Positions 29,690 through 40,669 are shown, numbered from the stretch's first letter. The stretch: 64,000 bases of DNA from Bacillus sp. FJAT-42376 (GCF_003816055.1 NZ_CP033906.1:2852001-2916000); one strand, 5' to 3'. Notes: a model not told the origin generated them from the letters alone. Numbers and translations are program-made.

Positions 29690-30376
29690 TCAATTTGCAA
29701 ATAAAACATTCCACGTTTTAACTCCCACTACTCCATCTGCCGATAGCCCTTTTATCTGCTGGAATGTCCGGACGGTCCTTTCTGTTTTCATTCCGAAAAT
29801 CCCATCTTCTGCTAATTTGAAATTCAGTTTATTCAGCTGTTTTTGGATGTCGAGAACAGGCATGCCTTTGGATCCCTTTTTTATGAGTTCTCCCGGGTAT
29901 GGTTTGGTCACACTGGCAGGCGGTGGAGATGACATCGTGTCATACTTGGCCAGTCCGTTTCTTTCGATAATTCCTATGAGCTTACTGGCATAATTCGGAT
30001 CGCTCGCATATCCCGCCTGCTGAAGGGCCAGGCATGCCTTTTTGTAGTCCATTTCACCAAATAAAGGAGCGTATCTCGTCCCTCTTTTATAAAACTCTAC
30101 AAGGTCTTTAAAGGATTCATACCAGGATGGATATCGTTTAAATGCAGAGGAAACGACTCTTTCCTCCCCCTGGACATATTCAATCGTTCGCACTGTAATG
30201 GATTGTCCTTTATAAGAGCCCTTAATTCCAAACAGATTCAAAGCATTCTTTGCAAGAAAGCTCTCTCCCCATCCGGTTTCCAGTATTGATTGTGCAATAA
30301 GCAAGGATGCCGCAATATGCTCTTCCTTTTGAAGCTTAATGACATAAGGTACGACTAAATCTATAAAGTTTTCCAC
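29690..30376 (-). CDS. Cell-wall glucosaminidase with peptidoglycan-binding domain
   Basis: A 228-residue hydrolase. Residues about 1-145 are a glucosaminidase domain (AQSILETGWGES with the catalytic Glu, NALNLFGIKGSY, and FKRYPSWYESFKDL). Residues about 160-228 are a PG_binding_1 domain (VLDIQKQLNKLNFKLAEDGIFG). It cuts the glycan strand of peptidoglycan. GTG 30376 has GGAGGG upstream; the ATG at 30394 has no site. No signal peptide is present, so it acts after lysis or in spore formation, or is a phage-derived remnant. No other phage genes are near. Confidence 0.87.
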   Translation of the reverse strand: MENFIDLVVPYVIKLQKEEHIAASLLIAQSILETGWGESFLAKNALNLFGIKGSYKGQSITVRTIEYVQGEERVVSSAFKRYPSWYESFKDLVEFYKRGTRYAPLFGEMDYKKACLALQQAGYASDPNYASKLIGIIERNGLAKYDTMSSPPPASVTKPYPGELIKKGSKGMPVLDIQKQLNKLNFKLAEDGIFGMKTERTVRTFQQIKGLSADGVVGVKTWNVLFAN

Positions 30377-30469
30377 AAATGGCTCTCCCTCCATAAATAT
30401 TTTAAAAGATACTACATCATAAGCACATTTGCGGAAATGGTATGGATACTTGTACGGGAAAATAAAAAA

Positions 30470-30502
30470 GAGGCCATGCCCTTATAAAGGCAGGCCTCTT
30501 AA
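30470..30502 (-). terminator. Terminator after rpmG
   Basis: On the minus strand AAGAGGCC and GGCCTCTT form a stem followed by TTTTTA. Confidence 0.8.
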
Positions 30503-30505
30503 CGT

Positions 30506-30655
30506 TTATTTCGTTTCCCGGTGAAGGGTTATACGCTTCAGTCTCGGACAGTATTTTTTTACTTCAATCCGGTCAGGGTTGTTCCGCTTATTTTTTGTTG
30601 TGATGTAATTGCGGTCGCCCGTTTCCGTGCATGCTAGTGTGATATTGACACGCAT
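30506..30655 (-). CDS. rpmG: 50S ribosomal protein L33
   Basis: A 49-residue protein, [20 protein letters not shown] at the start and HRETK at the end, clearly L33. GGAGG precedes ATG 30655. Only Cys9 and Cys36 of the four zinc-ribbon cysteines remain (Thr12 and Leu39 replace the others), so it is a zinc-free-leaning form. Such paralogs are often made when zinc is scarce; no Zur box was identified. Confidence 0.93.
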   Translation of the reverse strand: MRVNITLACTETGDRNYITTKNKRNNPDRIEVKKYCPRLKRITLHRETK

Positions 30656-30750
30656 TATGTATTCCTCCTTCTTTAAGTTTTAAATCGTCATTATTACGAT
30701 TTAAATTTATGTTATGCGATTGTCCCGTTTTAGTCAACCCGCTTTCCTGA

Positions 30751-31668
30751 TTACGTCATTTCCACTCTCAATAAATCCTCAGCAATGGCGGTATTAGCAA
30801 AAATTTTTCTTGCCTCGTTTAACAGCATTTGAACCTGCTCGCCCTGATACCTTGCACTGATATGGGTAAGGACGAGCTGCTTCACGGCATAATTTTGAGC
30901 AAGAGCAGCGGCTTGAATGGTGGTAGAGTGAAAATATTCATGTGCAAGTTTCTCATCCGCTTCGGCGAATGTAGCTTCATGGACGAGAAGGTCCGCATTT
31001 TCCGCAAGCCTTCCAAGCTGTGGACAGCTTCGCGTATCCCCTGCTATGGCAATGATTTTCCCGCGTTTAGGCGGACCGAGATAATCGCGGCCATTCAGGA
31101 CAGTTCCGTCCTCCATCACCGCGGTTCCGCCTTCTTTTAACTGCTGATAGACGGGACCCGGCTTAATGCCGGCTGCCATCAGTTTGTCTGCCATCAGGGT
31201 ACCCGGTTTGTCCTTTTCCGTTATCCGGTAGCCATAGCTCGGAATACCGTGCTCCAGGAGGATTGCTTCGACGATGAACTGATCATCTTCAAATACAATG
31301 CCTCCTTCCCCTTCGATCACTTCAATCGGATATCTGAGATGTGTCTGGCTATGGGCCAGGGCTGCGCCGACAAATTGCTTAATTCCTTTTGGCCCGTAAA
31401 TCATTAACGGGTCTTCTGCTCCCTGAAATGATCTGCTCCCGAGCAGGCCGGGAAGTCCGAATATATGATCTCCGTGCATGTGTGTAATAAAAATCTTTTC
31501 AATTTTGCGCGGTTTTAAAGATGTGTGGAGAATTTGGTGCTGCGTTCCTTCTCCACAGTCAAAAAGCCAGACCGCTCCCCGTTCTTCAAGCAGTTCAAGT
31601 GCCAGAGAAGAAACATTCCGCTGTTTGGAAGGCACACCTGCACCTGTCCCTAAAAATAATACGTTCAA
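30751..31668 (-). CDS. rnz: Ribonuclease Z
   Basis: A 305-residue endonuclease that trims tRNA 3' ends. The N-terminus has [16 protein letters not shown]; the zinc motif [17 protein letters not shown] is near residue 60; HISARYQ is C-terminal. TTG 31668 follows TTAGGAGG at 7 nt, giving the B. subtilis length. It is divergent from zwf, as in B. subtilis. Confidence 0.95.
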   Translation of the reverse strand: MNVLFLGTGAGVPSKQRNVSSLALELLEERGAVWLFDCGEGTQHQILHTSLKPRKIEKIFITHMHGDHIFGLPGLLGSRSFQGAEDPLMIYGPKGIKQFVGAALAHSQTHLRYPIEVIEGEGGIVFEDDQFIVEAILLEHGIPSYGYRITEKDKPGTLMADKLMAAGIKPGPVYQQLKEGGTAVMEDGTVLNGRDYLGPPKRGKIIAIAGDTRSCPQLGRLAENADLLVHEATFAEADEKLAHEYFHSTTIQAAALAQNYAVKQLVLTHISARYQGEQVQMLLNEARKIFANTAIAEDLLRVEMT

Positions 31669-32206
31669 TGCTGATCCTCCTAAGAACAATTCTTCTATAT
31701 AGAATACATGAAAACAGGAATGATGGACAGCTCACATTGCATGTTTTTCCAGTTACTGACTAAGGCAGCCTGTGAGCAATCCTACCTATCAGATTGCCCG
31801 TCGGCTGGCAGTCATAATATGAAGGATGGACTTCAAGGAGACGGTGGTGCGGGAATGACGGAACCTCTGATGACCTGCAGTTACGGTGCATTCCCTGATT
31901 TACATGGTGTACACCTATGATAAAAAGAAACATGACTCCCGTTTAATCAAAAATCCCCTTATTTTATTTCCTTTTTTTCCTTTTTCCGAAATTTCACCGC
32001 CTATTTAATGGGAAGGTAAATGTTTTTTGATTCGTCGTCTATACTAATGAAAGAAACTTAGTTCAAATGTTTGCTTTAACCTGAATGAAGCTTTAAAATT
32101 AAGAACCTGTACGGGACCTTTTTTAAAAAGCATTCATTTGCTTATTCGGAATCGTGACGAAGCCAAAGAACTGGCACTTGACTATAAGAAAAGTGAGGTC
32201 TTTATA
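31669..32206. other. Intergenic region between rnz and zwf
   Basis: About 540 bp with no convincing gene. Short plus frames (for example from 31708) lack ribosome sites. TATACT near 32039 may be a -10, but no proper -35 is seen. The leader of zwf may hold regulation that I cannot identify. Confidence 0.4.
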
Positions 32207-33694
32207 GTGAATACAGAACAAAATCCAAAAGCCGTAATTGTTATTTTCGGTGCTACCGGAGATTTAGCTAAACGCAAACTTTACCCATCCATTTATCGTC
32301 TTCTTCAAAATAACCGGATTGGCAAAGACTTTGCAGTGGTGGGAGTTGGACGCAGACCCTGGTCGAATGAAGAGTTCCGCCAGAACGTTAACACTTCCAT
32401 CGAGAACAGCGTACCGGAACATGAAGAAATGGACGATTTCCTTTCTCATTTCTACTATCATCCTTTTGATGTAACGAATCCAGGATCCTATAAGGAACTC
32501 AAAGGATTGATGGAAGAACTTGATCATACATACGATATTCCCGGCAACAGGATGTTTTACATGGCCATGGCGCCGGAATTCTTCGGAACGATTGCCATGA
32601 ATCTTAAAAATGAAGGGCTTACCTCTTCTGAAGGCTGGAGCCGTTTGGTCATAGAAAAACCATTTGGGACCGATCTTCCAAGCGCTCAAAAGCTGAACGA
32701 TGAAATTCGCGCCGCGTTCTCAGAAGATCAAATTTACCGGATTGACCATTACCTCGGTAAAGCAATGGTGCAGAATATTGAAGTCATCCGCTTCGCCAAT
32801 GCCATTTTTGAACCGCTCTGGAATAACCGGTATATCGCGAATATCCAAATCACATCCAGTGAATCTCTTGGAGTGGAAGACCGGGGACGCTATTATGAAT
32901 CTTCCGGTGCCCTTAAAGATATGGTTCAAAACCATATCCTTCAAGTGGTAGCCCTTCTTGCGATGGAGCCTCCAATCAAACTGACAGATGAAGAAATCCG
33001 CAGCGAGAAAGTAAAAGTGCTCCGTGCCCTTCGCCCGCTGAAGGAAAATGAAGTATCTGATTATTTTGTCCGCGGCCAATACGGAAAAGGAAGCATACAA
33101 AATAACGATGTTCCAGGCTATCGTGAAGAAAGCAATGTTGATCCAAATTCCAATACGGAAACATTCGTAGCCGGAAAACTGACCATCGACAACTTCCGAT
33201 GGGCCGGAACTCCTATTTATATTCGTACCGGGAAACGCATGCCTGCCAAGTCAACGAAAATTGTAGTCCAGTTTAAAGATATTCCAATGAACCTTTACTA
33301 TAACAATGGTGACAGCATGCATCCGAATCTTCTTGTAATTAATATCCAGCCGGATGAGGGAATTACCCTTCATTTAAATGCAAAGAAAACGGGCGACGGT
33401 TCTTACGCTAGACCAATTAAGCTTGACTATTGCAATAACTGCATAGATGGCATTAATACACCTGAAGCATATGAAAAGTTAATTGATGATTGCCTGCACG
33501 GAGATGCGACTAACTTTACCCACTGGGATGAAGTGGCTCTAACCTGGAGTTACGTTGATACCATTGCGAAGGCCTGGTCAAGCGTCGCTGGTGATTTCCC
33601 TAATTATCAGTCCGGCACAATGGGCCCGGATGCATCAGATGAGCTTCTTGCAAAAGACGGCTACCACTGGTGGCCGGTAACGGACACAGAATAA
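32207..33694 (+). CDS. zwf: Glucose-6-phosphate 1-dehydrogenase
   Basis: A 495-residue enzyme that oxidises glucose 6-phosphate to the lactone and makes NADPH, the entry to the pentose phosphate pathway. The Rossmann motif is GATGDLAKRKL, the active site RIDHYLGKAMVQN near residue 180. GTG 32207 follows AGTGAGG at 8 nt; an upstream ATG at 32138 lacks a site. The gene ends in a terminator. Confidence 0.96.
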   Translation: MNTEQNPKAVIVIFGATGDLAKRKLYPSIYRLLQNNRIGKDFAVVGVGRRPWSNEEFRQNVNTSIENSVPEHEEMDDFLSHFYYHPFDVTNPGSYKELKGLMEELDHTYDIPGNRMFYMAMAPEFFGTIAMNLKNEGLTSSEGWSRLVIEKPFGTDLPSAQKLNDEIRAAFSEDQIYRIDHYLGKAMVQNIEVIRFANAIFEPLWNNRYIANIQITSSESLGVEDRGRYYESSGALKDMVQNHILQVVALLAMEPPIKLTDEEIRSEKVKVLRALRPLKENEVSDYFVRGQYGKGSIQNNDVPGYREESNVDPNSNTETFVAGKLTIDNFRWAGTPIYIRTGKRMPAKSTKIVVQFKDIPMNLYYNNGDSMHPNLLVINIQPDEGITLHLNAKKTGDGSYARPIKLDYCNNCIDGINTPEAYEKLIDDCLHGDATNFTHWDEVALTWSYVDTIAKAWSSVAGDFPNYQSGTMGPDASDELLAKDGYHWWPVTDTE

Positions 33695-33738
33695 ATAAGC
33701 CCTAGAGCTGTACGGTTACTTTCAGTGAAATTAAATTT

Positions 33739-33769
33739 AAACGCCCTGCTTTTGCTGCAGGGCGTTTAG
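33739..33769 (+). terminator. Terminator after zwf
   Basis: AAACGCCCTGC and GCAGGGCGTTT form an 11-bp stem with a short loop; the T run is short. Confidence 0.6.
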
Positions 33770-33794
33770 CCAATTCGTAAAAGGAGGACTTCCT

Positions 33795-34418
33795 ATGAAA
33801 ATGTTTGATGTATCTGCTCCAATCTTTGAAGGCATGCCCGTTTATAAAAACAAAGAAGAAAAACAGCCTGTTCTGAACACAGCAACCAATGGCTACGTAA
33901 CCGAGACACGTATTGCCATGGACCTGCATACAGGAACACATGTTGACTCCCCTCTTCATATGATCGTCGAAGGCGATACGATGGAATCCATCTCTTTGGA
34001 TGACCTAGTCGGACAAGCGAAAGTATTTGATTTGACTGGGGTTGAAGACCGGATCCGCAAGGAAGATATCGAACATTTTGATATTCAAAAAGGCGACTTT
34101 GTCCTTTTTAAAACCAAAAATTCTCTTGAGGATTCGTTTAACTTTGAATTTATCTTCGTTGCTGAATGCGCTGCGAAGCACTTAAGTGAAATCGGCATCA
34201 GAGGAGTCGGGATTGATGCGCTTGGCGTTGAAAGAAGCCAAGAGGGACACCCTACTCACAAAACCCTTTTTGAGCATGGAGTCATCATTATTGAAGGTCT
34301 GCGTCTAAAAGAAGTGAGCGAAGGAAGCTACTTTATGGTTGCGGCACCGCTAAAGATTTTAGGCAAGGATGCCGCACCTGCAAGAATTCTTTTATTTGAA
34401 GGATTGAAAGCAGAATAA
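33795..34418 (+). CDS. Cyclase family protein (kynurenine formamidase-like)
   Basis: A 207-residue hydrolase of the PF04199 family. The metal-binding motif HTGTHVDSPLH is near residue 53, with later DALGVERSQEGHPTH. Family members open amide or ring bonds, such as N-formylkynurenine or isatin. AAAGGAGG precedes ATG 33795. No tryptophan catabolic genes are near, so the substrate is unknown. Confidence 0.88.
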   Translation: MKMFDVSAPIFEGMPVYKNKEEKQPVLNTATNGYVTETRIAMDLHTGTHVDSPLHMIVEGDTMESISLDDLVGQAKVFDLTGVEDRIRKEDIEHFDIQKGDFVLFKTKNSLEDSFNFEFIFVAECAAKHLSEIGIRGVGIDALGVERSQEGHPTHKTLFEHGVIIIEGLRLKEVSEGSYFMVAAPLKILGKDAAPARILLFEGLKAE

Positions 34419-34427
34419 AACGATTCA

Positions 34428-34455
34428 GGCTGCCGGAATTCTCCGGCAGCCATTC
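34428..34455 (+). terminator. Terminator after the cyclase gene
   Basis: GGCTGCCGGA and TCCGGCAGCC form a 10-bp stem, followed by ATTCTTATT. Confidence 0.6.
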
Positions 34456-34545
34456 TTATTCTTCCCGCCATTTCCCCGCATTCTGATGCGGTCAAGGAAC
34501 ATTATTTCAAGTCAAACGATCCCATCATAAATCTCAGTCCTGAAA

Positions 34546-34574
34546 AAACACGCCCTCTGCGGGCGTGTTTTTTG
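34546..34574. terminator. Terminator after gdh
   Basis: AACACGCCC and GGGCGTGTT form a stem; A runs on one side and T runs on the other allow termination in either direction. Confidence 0.75.
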
Positions 34575-35378
<804 letters not shown>

Positions 35379-36236
35379 TTATCGTTTTGTATATCCAAGA
35401 AGGACGCCGCCTGCGATAATGAGCAAGCATCCTATAACAACCATAATGATTTGCTTTTTTGCCGATTTTTCTTTCAGCAGGAAAAGCCCTCCCAGTGTAG
35501 AAATAACAATTCCCGTTTGAGATAAAGAAAAGCTTGTCGCTACGCCAATCAGCGGAAGACTGAGCAGGAGCCCGAGATTTCCCGCTGACCACCAAATCCC
35601 CGTTAACACATTCCGCAAAGCGTATTTATTGAACGGTTTACTCTTAAACGTAAGCACGATTGCTCCTGCAGCCATTCCTATTCCTTGGGGAAGAATCGCT
35701 GACCATCCATCGATATCAAATTGACGGATGATGACGACATATCCTATATAACCCAGCGAGGAAACGAGCAAAATAAGCAAACCTTTTTTTAAATGCTTTT
35801 TATCCTCTTCATTTTCTGCTTTTTGTCCGACAGAGGTTAAAATGACCCCGATGATAATGGAAGCTACTGCAATTGAACCGAGAATAATCGCCGTTTTCGT
35901 ATCCCATTCTTTAAAGAGCAAGACCCCAAAAAGAGTGGTGCCGATCAGCTGCAAGCCGGTTGAAATCGGAACCGTTTTGGCTACTCCAATATATTTCACG
36001 CTGGATAGCTGACCAAATTGTCCAATAGCCCATAATACACCTGAGACAATCCCGATCCCCCAGGCAATTCCGGTAATTTCCGGAAAGGTGAAGAAATATG
36101 TAACAACAGCAAACAGGAGCGCTCCTGCCGTGATTCCAAGTGTTTGGCTTTTGGCGTCTCCTCCAAGCTTTACACTGATTAAAACTAAGCTTCCCCATGT
36201 TACAGCCGGGATAAGTGCTAACAAAATTCCTATCAT
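35379..36236 (-). CDS. glcU: Glucose uptake protein GlcU
   Basis: A 285-residue permease with ten hydrophobic helices (GRP/RhaT-like sugar transporter family). The start MIGILLALIPAVTWGSLVL is typical. TAGGAG precedes ATG 36236. It imports glucose without phosphorylation and feeds Gdh. In B. subtilis the pair is made in the forespore; no confident SigG promoter was found here. Confidence 0.92.
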   Translation of the reverse strand: MIGILLALIPAVTWGSLVLISVKLGGDAKSQTLGITAGALLFAVVTYFFTFPEITGIAWGIGIVSGVLWAIGQFGQLSSVKYIGVAKTVPISTGLQLIGTTLFGVLLFKEWDTKTAIILGSIAVASIIIGVILTSVGQKAENEEDKKHLKKGLLILLVSSLGYIGYVVIIRQFDIDGWSAILPQGIGMAAGAIVLTFKSKPFNKYALRNVLTGIWWSAGNLGLLLSLPLIGVATSFSLSQTGIVISTLGGLFLLKEKSAKKQIIMVVIGCLLIIAGGVLLGYTKR

Positions 36237-36383
36237 GCTGATCGACTCCTAATATGACTAGACTGTATTGACAGTGAATGTTCTCTTATAGTTCCTCAAT
36301 TTGTGACCCTTCAAACATGTAAGTTGATGAATTTTTTTCTTAACCGTTTTCATCTATACAAAATAGGTAGAGCACGGTTCAAA

Positions 36384-36420
36384 AAAAGGGTCCAGCTCGA
36401 TGTTCGAGCTGGACCCTTTT
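36384..36420 (-). terminator. Terminator after gndA
   Basis: AAAAGGGTCCAGCTCGA and TCGAGCTGGACCCTTTT form a 17-bp perfect stem with a 3-nt loop. Confidence 0.92.
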
Positions 36421-36431
36421 CCATTTCACTA

Positions 36432-37844
36432 TTATTTACTCATCCACTCTGTATGGAAGATTCCTTCTTTGTCTGTACGCTGATACGTATGAGCACCGAA
36501 ATAATCACGCTGGGCTTGAATCAGATTTGCAGGAAGAACGGCTGTACGGTAGCTGTCAAAATATGCAAGAGCAGCAGAGAAGCCTGGTACAGCGACTCCG
36601 TTTTCAATGGCAACCGAGAGCGTTTTCCGCAGTGAAACCTGATATTTTTCCACAATTTCTTTAAAATAAGGATCCAAAAGAAGGTTCGATAGATTCGCAT
36701 CACGGTCGAAAGCTTCTTTAATTTGCTGGAGGAAGGCAGCACGAATGATGCATCCGCCTCTGAAAATCATGGCAATTTCACCATATTTTAAATTCCAGTT
36801 ATATTCCTCTGATGCAGCTTTCATCTGAGCGAAGCCTTGCGCGTAGGAACAGATTTTACTCATAAACAGAGCCTGGCGCACTGCTTCAATTAATTCCTTT
36901 TTATCCCCTGTATACGAGCCTGCTTCAGGACCGGACAAAACTTTGCTCGCTTTTACACGCTCATCTTTCATAGCGGAGATGAACCGGGAGAAGACAGATT
37001 CTGTGATGATCGGAAGAGGGACACCAAGATCCAGTGCATTGCTGCTGGTCCATTTGCCTGTTCCTTTTTGGCCGGCCGTATCCAATATAACATCTACAAG
37101 AGGCTTGCCTGTGTCATCATCTGTTTTGGTGAAGATATCCGCTGTGATTTCAATCAGATAGCTGTCAAGCTCTCCCTTATTCCATTCTGCAAACACTTCG
37201 TGAAATTCTTCAGCAGAAAGACCGAGAACATTTTTGAGCAGGAAATAGGCTTCTGAAATAAGCTGCATATCTCCGTATTCAATTCCATTGTGCACCATTT
37301 TCACATAGTGGCCGGCACCATCCGGTCCGATATACGTTGTGCACGCTTCACCATCCACTTTTGCAGAAATGGCTTCAAGAATCGGCTTAACCAGTTCATG
37401 AGCTTCCTTCTGCCCGCCCGGCATGATGGAAGGACCTTTTAACGCACCTTCTTCACCGCCGGAAACACCGGTACCGATAAAGTGAATGCCGCTCTCAGCA
37501 AGCTCAGCATTTCTCCGCTGCGTATCTTTAAAGAATGTATTCCCCCCATCAATGAGAATATCCCCTTTATCTAAATACGGAAGCAGGGTTTCAATCGTTG
37601 CATCTGTTGCCGGACCGGCTTTAACCATCAGCAAAATTTTTCTCGGAGTTTCAAGGGATTGAACAAACTCCTCGATGCTGTATGTACCTTTAACATTTTT
37701 CCCTTCAGATTCTGCAAGAAAATCCTCTGTCTTATCTGTAGAACGGTTGTAAACGGAAACCGAATACCCGCGGCTCTCAATATTTAAAGCTAAGTTCTTG
37801 CCCATTACGGCAAGACCGATTACACCAATTTGCTGTTTTGACAT
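36432..37844 (-). CDS. gndA: 6-phosphogluconate dehydrogenase, decarboxylating
   Basis: A 470-residue enzyme making ribulose 5-phosphate, CO2 and [17 protein letters not shown] is the cofactor site; the active-site segments are [20 protein letters not shown] and [16 protein letters not shown]; the end is [17 protein letters not shown]. It corresponds to B. subtilis GndA (YqjI). Its ribosome site is GGAAAGGA. Confidence 0.96.
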   Translation of the reverse strand: MSKQQIGVIGLAVMGKNLALNIESRGYSVSVYNRSTDKTEDFLAESEGKNVKGTYSIEEFVQSLETPRKILLMVKAGPATDATIETLLPYLDKGDILIDGGNTFFKDTQRRNAELAESGIHFIGTGVSGGEEGALKGPSIMPGGQKEAHELVKPILEAISAKVDGEACTTYIGPDGAGHYVKMVHNGIEYGDMQLISEAYFLLKNVLGLSAEEFHEVFAEWNKGELDSYLIEITADIFTKTDDDTGKPLVDVILDTAGQKGTGKWTSSNALDLGVPLPIITESVFSRFISAMKDERVKASKVLSGPEAGSYTGDKKELIEAVRQALFMSKICSYAQGFAQMKAASEEYNWNLKYGEIAMIFRGGCIIRAAFLQQIKEAFDRDANLSNLLLDPYFKEIVEKYQVSLRKTLSVAIENGVAVPGFSAALAYFDSYRTAVLPANLIQAQRDYFGAHTYQRTDKEGIFHTEWMSK

Positions 37845-37937
37845 GCCAAAACGTCCTTTCCTGTACGTTTGTTTCGCTACATTGTTGAAAATAGCACACT
37901 TGATAAGATGGTTTCAAGCAAAGCGACCTAGGCTGCA

Positions 37938-39203
37938 TTAAAAGGTCTCCCCATGCTTTTTTGCATCCTGGAGAAAATCTTTATTAAAACTTGTCCCGCT
38001 CGTATTCTCTTCATCAGTACTGCCGGTTATTCCCCTTTTAATGGTATTCTTCCCGAACTTCCCATTGATTTGATCAAGAACATTCCATAGAGGCTCATTT
38101 TTTGCATCTTCCTGATAGGAAAACAAATCCAGCTGCTTGACAGCCTCTTCCTTTTCAAGTAAATCAGTACCGGTTATTCCGATTAGGCGAATCGGTTCTC
38201 CCGTCCAGTGCTTATAAAAGATCTGCTTCGCTTTTTCTTCAATTTCCGAAGCAGCGGCAGCAGGGTTATCCATCTTTGCTGTTCTAGTAAAGGTCTGCCG
38301 GTTACCATATCTGATCATAATGGAAAGCCTTGAAGCCAGAACATTTTTTCGATTCATTCTCCTGCTTACGGATTCAGAGAGCTTCGCAATTAGTTTATCC
38401 AGCTCCCTTGGATTTGATGAATCTTTTGGCAGGGTAGAAGAATTTCCGATGCTTTTAAAATCGTAGATCGATTCCGGATCCACAGGCCGGCCGTCTATTC
38501 CTGAGGCCCGTTTTTTCAGACGTTCTCCGTTAATTCCAAGCAGTTCTTTCAGCTTTCCGCCATCTGCAAGAACAAGATCCTGAATGGTATGAATGCCAAT
38601 CCCTTTCAGTTTTTCTCCTGTTTTCTCCCCAACTCCGTGCATTTCCTCTACGGGCAGCGGCCAGAGCAGCTTGTTCAGCTCCCGCTTGCGGAGCACCGTA
38701 ATCCCCAGGGGCTTTTTCATGTTAGAGGCCATTTTCGCCAAAAATTTGTTAGGTGCAATTCCTATACTGGAAGGAAGCATCAATTCATTCATGAGCCGTT
38801 TTTGAAGAGATTCTGCGATATGGATGGGATTTTCTCCGTTTGTATAATCCGTTATATCCATGTACCCTTCATCAATGCTTACCGGCTCAACTAAAGGAGT
38901 ATACTCTCTCAGCACATCGAACATTGCTTTTGACGATTGGCGATACCGTTCAAAATTTGGTTTCCTCACTATGAGGCCGGGGCAGAGTCTCCTCGCCTGC
39001 CAAAGCTGCATCGTAGTTTTTACTCCGAATTTCCTTGCTTCATACGAACAGGTCACTATGATCCCCTTCCGTTCCTCCACATTCCCGGCAATCGCGACAG
39101 GTTTGCCTTTTAATTCCGGATCATAGGCCATCTCTACCGAAGCATAAAAGCTGTTCATATCAATGTGAAAAATGATTCTTCCTTTTTTCCCTTCTTCCTG
39201 CAT
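37938..39203 (-). CDS. dinB: DNA polymerase IV (DinB, YqjH)
   Basis: A 421-residue Y-family translesion polymerase. The catalytic motifs are HIDMNSFYASVE (near residue 13) and SIDEGYMDIT (near 115), with a helix-hairpin-helix segment at GVGEKTGEKLKGIG. QLDLFSYQ is a clamp-binding peptide. The start chosen is ATG 39203; upstream ATGs to 39287 are possible. No LexA box was seen, unlike uvrX. It lies after gndA, as in B. subtilis. Confidence 0.94.
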   Translation of the reverse strand: MQEEGKKGRIIFHIDMNSFYASVEMAYDPELKGKPVAIAGNVEERKGIIVTCSYEARKFGVKTTMQLWQARRLCPGLIVRKPNFERYRQSSKAMFDVLREYTPLVEPVSIDEGYMDITDYTNGENPIHIAESLQKRLMNELMLPSSIGIAPNKFLAKMASNMKKPLGITVLRKRELNKLLWPLPVEEMHGVGEKTGEKLKGIGIHTIQDLVLADGGKLKELLGINGERLKKRASGIDGRPVDPESIYDFKSIGNSSTLPKDSSNPRELDKLIAKLSESVSRRMNRKNVLASRLSIMIRYGNRQTFTRTAKMDNPAAAASEIEEKAKQIFYKHWTGEPIRLIGITGTDLLEKEEAVKQLDLFSYQEDAKNEPLWNVLDQINGKFGKNTIKRGITGSTDEENTSGTSFNKDFLQDAKKHGETF

Positions 39204-39353
39204 TCCGTTCACTTCCCTGTTCAGGTCCTCTATCCATTTTATCATAAACGACCATTTTCTCTTCATTTCAAGTCTTGATAGATGCATAAAAAGGAAAGAG
39301 AGTGGTAATAATAAAATAATGGACTAAAGCAGTTAATACGGAGGTATTCCTAT

Positions 39354-39791
39354 ATGAAACAGCTCATATCCTTTCTTGCACTCATTATAATTTCCTTAAC
39401 CGGATGTTCCATGCCTCCGAAGCCGGTCTCATATGGTGAAGAAGCATCAACCTTTGCCCTTGAGCTGTCTTCCTCCGCTGAGGATCTATCCACGCTCTTC
39501 TACGACGCTGCAGAGAGTGAAACGGCGAGGTCGGAACTCAAGTCGATGCTGATCAGTATGAAAGATCGAATTACAGCATTTAATAAGATTCAGGCTCCAG
39601 AGCAGATGAATGACCTGCATCTCGATTTGCTGAAACAGAATCGGCATGCGCTTCAGAATATTGAAGAATATTTAAGCGCTATTGAAAATAATACCTATAC
39701 AGAGGATTTAAAAAGCAACACAGGATTAACACGCCAGCTTGAAGCGATTCAAAGCAAGGCTCAGGAAATCAGAATTTATGAGCGAAATTAA
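39354..39791 (+). CDS. Small lipoprotein, possibly DUF6376
   Basis: A 145-residue exported lipoprotein. The signal peptide MKQLISFLALIIISLTGC ends in lipobox LTGC, so Cys18 is the likely lipidated residue. The mature part is helical and acidic. GGAGG precedes ATG. DUF6376 is a guess. Function unknown. Confidence 0.8.
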   Translation: MKQLISFLALIIISLTGCSMPPKPVSYGEEASTFALELSSSAEDLSTLFYDAAESETARSELKSMLISMKDRITAFNKIQAPEQMNDLHLDLLKQNRHALQNIEEYLSAIENNTYTEDLKSNTGLTRQLEAIQSKAQEIRIYERN

Positions 39792-39853
39792 TCCTCTTCG
39801 CTCCTGAACCTTCTCCAGAAAGGCGGTTTAAAATTGCCGCGCGCTTAAAGATT

Positions 39854-40123
39854 TTATATAATCTGTTCACTTCTTAACCACTCTTCGAATTTCTGCGCTC
39901 CAACATCGTAATCCAGGTCCGATTCTTTAACGGAAAAAATTCTGATCCCAACATGCTGTAAGGCAAAATTGCGATTCCCATAAGGAATCTTCAGATTATA
40001 AAACTTAAAATCAAAAAACACGTCCCATATATCTTCCAATTCCCTTTTATATGCAACAGCTTCAAAATCCAGACCTTTTTCATAGTAGCCTATATGCAAA
40101 TGATATCTGCTGTCGTAAAGCAT
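39854..40123 (-). CDS. Hypothetical 89-residue protein
   Basis: A compact protein rich in aromatic residues (DSRYHLHIGYYEKGLDFEAV), with AAAGGGTG upstream of ATG 40123. No family was recognised. It lies before the CheW-like gene's 3' end on the same strand. Confidence 0.65.
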   Translation of the reverse strand: MLYDSRYHLHIGYYEKGLDFEAVAYKRELEDIWDVFFDFKFYNLKIPYGNRNFALQHVGIRIFSVKESDLDYDVGAQKFEEWLRSEQII

Positions 40124-40173
40124 GAATGAACATCACCCTTTCAAATCATATTCGGAAGGCCAAAATATAAATT

Positions 40174-40203
40174 AAAAAGCATCCTGTCAGATGGATGCTT
40201 TTT
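40174..40203. terminator. Terminator after the CheW-like gene
   Basis: AAAAAGCATCC and GGATGCTTTTT form an 11-bp stem; the CheW-like gene's stop codon lies in the loop. Confidence 0.8.
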
Positions 40204-40669
40204 CTGTGCTTTCTTTTTGAAGGTCTATGATTTCAGCTCTTATTTGTTCGATGCCTTCAAGTGTACGAATGAAAGAGGCAGAGTCAACGACCGTAATAAG
40301 CCGGCCTTCTTTCATGGCAATCGATGAGAACCAATCAGCAGAGGCTGCTGCCCCAAGAGGAAGAGGCTTTAAATCACTTTCCTGAAGCTCCAGAATCTCC
40401 TTTGCGTCATTTACGAGCAAACCTGCATTCATCTCATTTGAATGAATGGTTATAACCTTTGAATCATCCAGTGCGCTATTTGCCTTATTTGAAAACAGCA
40501 AGGCAAGATCAATAATTGGAACGAGATCTTTTCTAATCGGCATGACTCCTTTTACATAGTCAGGCAGGCTGGGAATCGGTTTTAAATCCAATACTTTCTC
40601 AATGGATACTACATGTTCTATCGGGATTCCAAAATCCTCTTCCTGGATTTGAAAAATGACGGCTTTCAT
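40187..40669 (-). CDS. CheW-like protein
   Basis: A 160-residue single CheW domain (FGIPIEHVVSIEKV, SLPDYVKGVMPIRKDLVPIIDL). CheW domains couple chemoreceptors to the CheA kinase. No receiver domain follows, so it is not CheV. No chemotaxis genes are nearby. ATG 40669 was chosen; TTG 40675 is nearer to AAGGAG. Confidence 0.82.
   Translation of the reverse strand: MKAVIFQIQEEDFGIPIEHVVSIEKVLDLKPIPSLPDYVKGVMPIRKDLVPIIDLALLFSNKANSALDDSKVITIHSNEMNAGLLVNDAKEILELQESDLKPLPLGAAASADWFSSIAMKEGRLITVVDSASFIRTLEGIEQIRAEIIDLQKESTEKASI

Noticed and set aside
29589..29690. Short hydrophobic minus-strand frame ending in SLYRHMKD
   Set aside because: An in-frame TAA lies just upstream and there is no usable start or ribosome site; it overlaps a terminator.
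29690..30376. Prophage remnant
   Set aside because: A single lysin-like gene with no integrase, structural or holin genes nearby.
31708..31920. 70-residue plus-strand frame in the rnz-zwf gap
   Set aside because: No ribosome site and no recognisable protein features.
36237..36310. SigG promoter before glcU
   Set aside because: No convincing -35 and -10 pair at the right spacing could be found.
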